Below are positions 5,771 to 6,627 of a stretch of 6,627 nt of DNA, piece after piece. Positions within the stretch are counted from its first letter, which is position 1, and each line of letters opens with the position of its first letter. Below the pieces are notes generated by a model that saw only the letters and a program-made list of their open reading frames with translations, made no database searches and was not told the DNA's origin. Made by a program: the position numbers and the translations under genes. The DNA comes from an uncultured Prevotellaceae bacterium (GTDB taxonomy: Bacteria; Bacteroidota; Bacteroidia; Bacteroidales; Bacteroidaceae): assembly GCA_947306845.1 (NCBI GenBank), contig CAMZHP010000185.1, positions 1 to 6,627 on the forward strand, given 5' to 3'.

Positions 5771-6627
5771 ATGACACTTATCAAATCTATTTCAGGCATC
5801 CGCGGAACCATCGGCGGACCTTCCGGCGATACGCTCAATCCGCTTGATATCGTCAAGTTCACTTCGGCTTATGCAACCTTTATCAGAAGGTCGGGGCAAT
5901 CTTCAAGCCAGACCATTGTTGTGGGCAGAGATGCCCGCATCTCTGGTGAGATGGTGAGAAGTGTGGTCTGCGGCACGCTTTTAGGTATGGGATATGATGT
6001 GCTGGATATCGGACTTGCTACCACACCTACCACCGAGTTGGCGGTCACGATGTCAAAGGCAGCTGGAGGCATTATCATCACAGCCAGCCACAATCCCAGG
6101 CAGTGGAATGCGCTCAAATTGCTCAATCATCTAGGGGAATTCCTCACCAAGGATGATGGCAATCAGGTACTGGCCTTTGCCGAGGAGGAGGATTTTGAGT
6201 ATGCTGATGTCGACCATCTGGGACATTACACCAGCGACGAATCGTTCGGACAGCGCCACGTGGAGGCTGTGATGGCCTTGTCTCTCGTTGATGCTGAAGC
6301 GGTGAGAAAATCTCATTTCAAGGTATGCGTGGATGCCATCAACAGTGTCGGTGGCGTCGTCCTTCCTGTGCTGCTCGACAAACTTGGCGTAGAGTACAAG
6401 GTGCTCAATGCGGAGCCGACTGGTGATTTCGCACACAATCCCGAACCGCTAGAGCGCAATCTTGCAGGTATCATGGAGGAGATGCGGAGCGGAGCCTACG
6501 ACCTGGGTATCGTGGTCGATCCCGATGTCGACCGTCTGGCATTTATCTGTGAGGACGGACGGATGTTCGGCGAGGAATACACATTGGTGTCTGTGGCCGA
6601 TTATGTGTTGGCTCATACTCCCGGCAA
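5771..6627 (+). CDS. glmM: Phosphoglucosamine mutase (GlmM-like), 3' end cut off
   Basis: The first 285 residues of an alpha-D-phosphohexomutase; full-length relatives have about 450-460 residues, so the C-terminal part lies beyond the window. GlmM converts glucosamine-6-phosphate to glucosamine-1-phosphate on the path to UDP-GlcNAc, for peptidoglycan and lipopolysaccharide. The N-terminus reads LIKSISGIRGTIGG at 3-16. The phosphoserine is S106 in TASHNP (104-109), followed by NALK. The metal-binding loop is DPDVDR at 250-255, with D250, D252 and D254. GEEYT is in the expected sugar-binding region near residue 270. The frame is open from the ATG to the window edge. The start is 5 bases after the lipoprotein stop, suggesting translational coupling. 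A phosphomannomutase or phosphoglucomutase of the same superfamily is the main alternative; Bacteroidetes proteins opening like this are usually called GlmM, so glmM is a fair but not certain name. Confidence 0.85.
   Translation, partial: MTLIKSISGIRGTIGGPSGDTLNPLDIVKFTSAYATFIRRSGQSSSQTIVVGRDARISGEMVRSVVCGTLLGMGYDVLDIGLATTPTTELAVTMSKAAGGIIITASHNPRQWNALKLLNHLGEFLTKDDGNQVLAFAEEEDFEYADVDHLGHYTSDESFGQRHVEAVMALSLVDAEAVRKSHFKVCVDAINSVGGVVLPVLLDKLGVEYKVLNAEPTGDFAHNPEPLERNLAGIMEEMRSGAYDLGIVVDPDVDRLAFICEDGRMFGEEYTLVSVADYVLAHTPG

Overview
The window looks like chromosomal DNA from a Bacteroidetes bacterium, most likely Prevotella or a close relative. This is inferred from three things. Six promoter boxes of the Bacteroidetes type (TAnnTTTG, several followed by CA) sit in front of the genes. 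Strong Shine-Dalgarno sites are largely absent. The protein families are typical of the group: a DUF4827-like lipoprotein, a Bacteroidetes-style GlmM, a VbhA-like/Fic fusion and a tiny MKKxYxxP-type peptide. No RNA gene, insertion sequence, CRISPR array or origin was seen.

Left part (1-1954) is accessory in character. A 44-residue peptide gene has its own promoter and terminator. A Fic-fold protein lies on the minus strand; its catalytic motif is degenerate and its inhibitory motif also looks lost. A 199-base divergent region holds helically phased AGACTT repeats and a 10-bp palindrome. It separates the Fic gene from an unrecognised 190-residue protein on the plus strand.

Middle (1947-2994): an AraC-family regulator on the minus strand overlaps the end of the unknown gene by 8 bases, tail to tail. 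Its promoter region is shared back to back with the next plus-strand operon and contains a split inverted repeat next to both start regions.

Right part (3032-6627) is housekeeping, all on the plus strand. A sugar-nucleotidyltransferase-like gene is followed after 10 bases by a DHH/DHHA1 phosphoesterase of the NrnA type. After a weak terminator and a new promoter come a lipoprotein gene and, 5 bases later, a phosphoglucosamine mutase (GlmM-like) that runs off the window. The nucleotidyltransferase and GlmM both point to sugar-phosphate and cell-envelope precursor metabolism. NrnA clears short RNA fragments and pAp.

There is no gene-free stretch longer than 300 bases. The gaps (1-132, 268-360, 1183-1381, 2829-3031, 5001-5135) hold the regulatory sites listed. 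The most interesting item is the inactivated-looking Fic protein. The stand-alone small peptide gene comes next.
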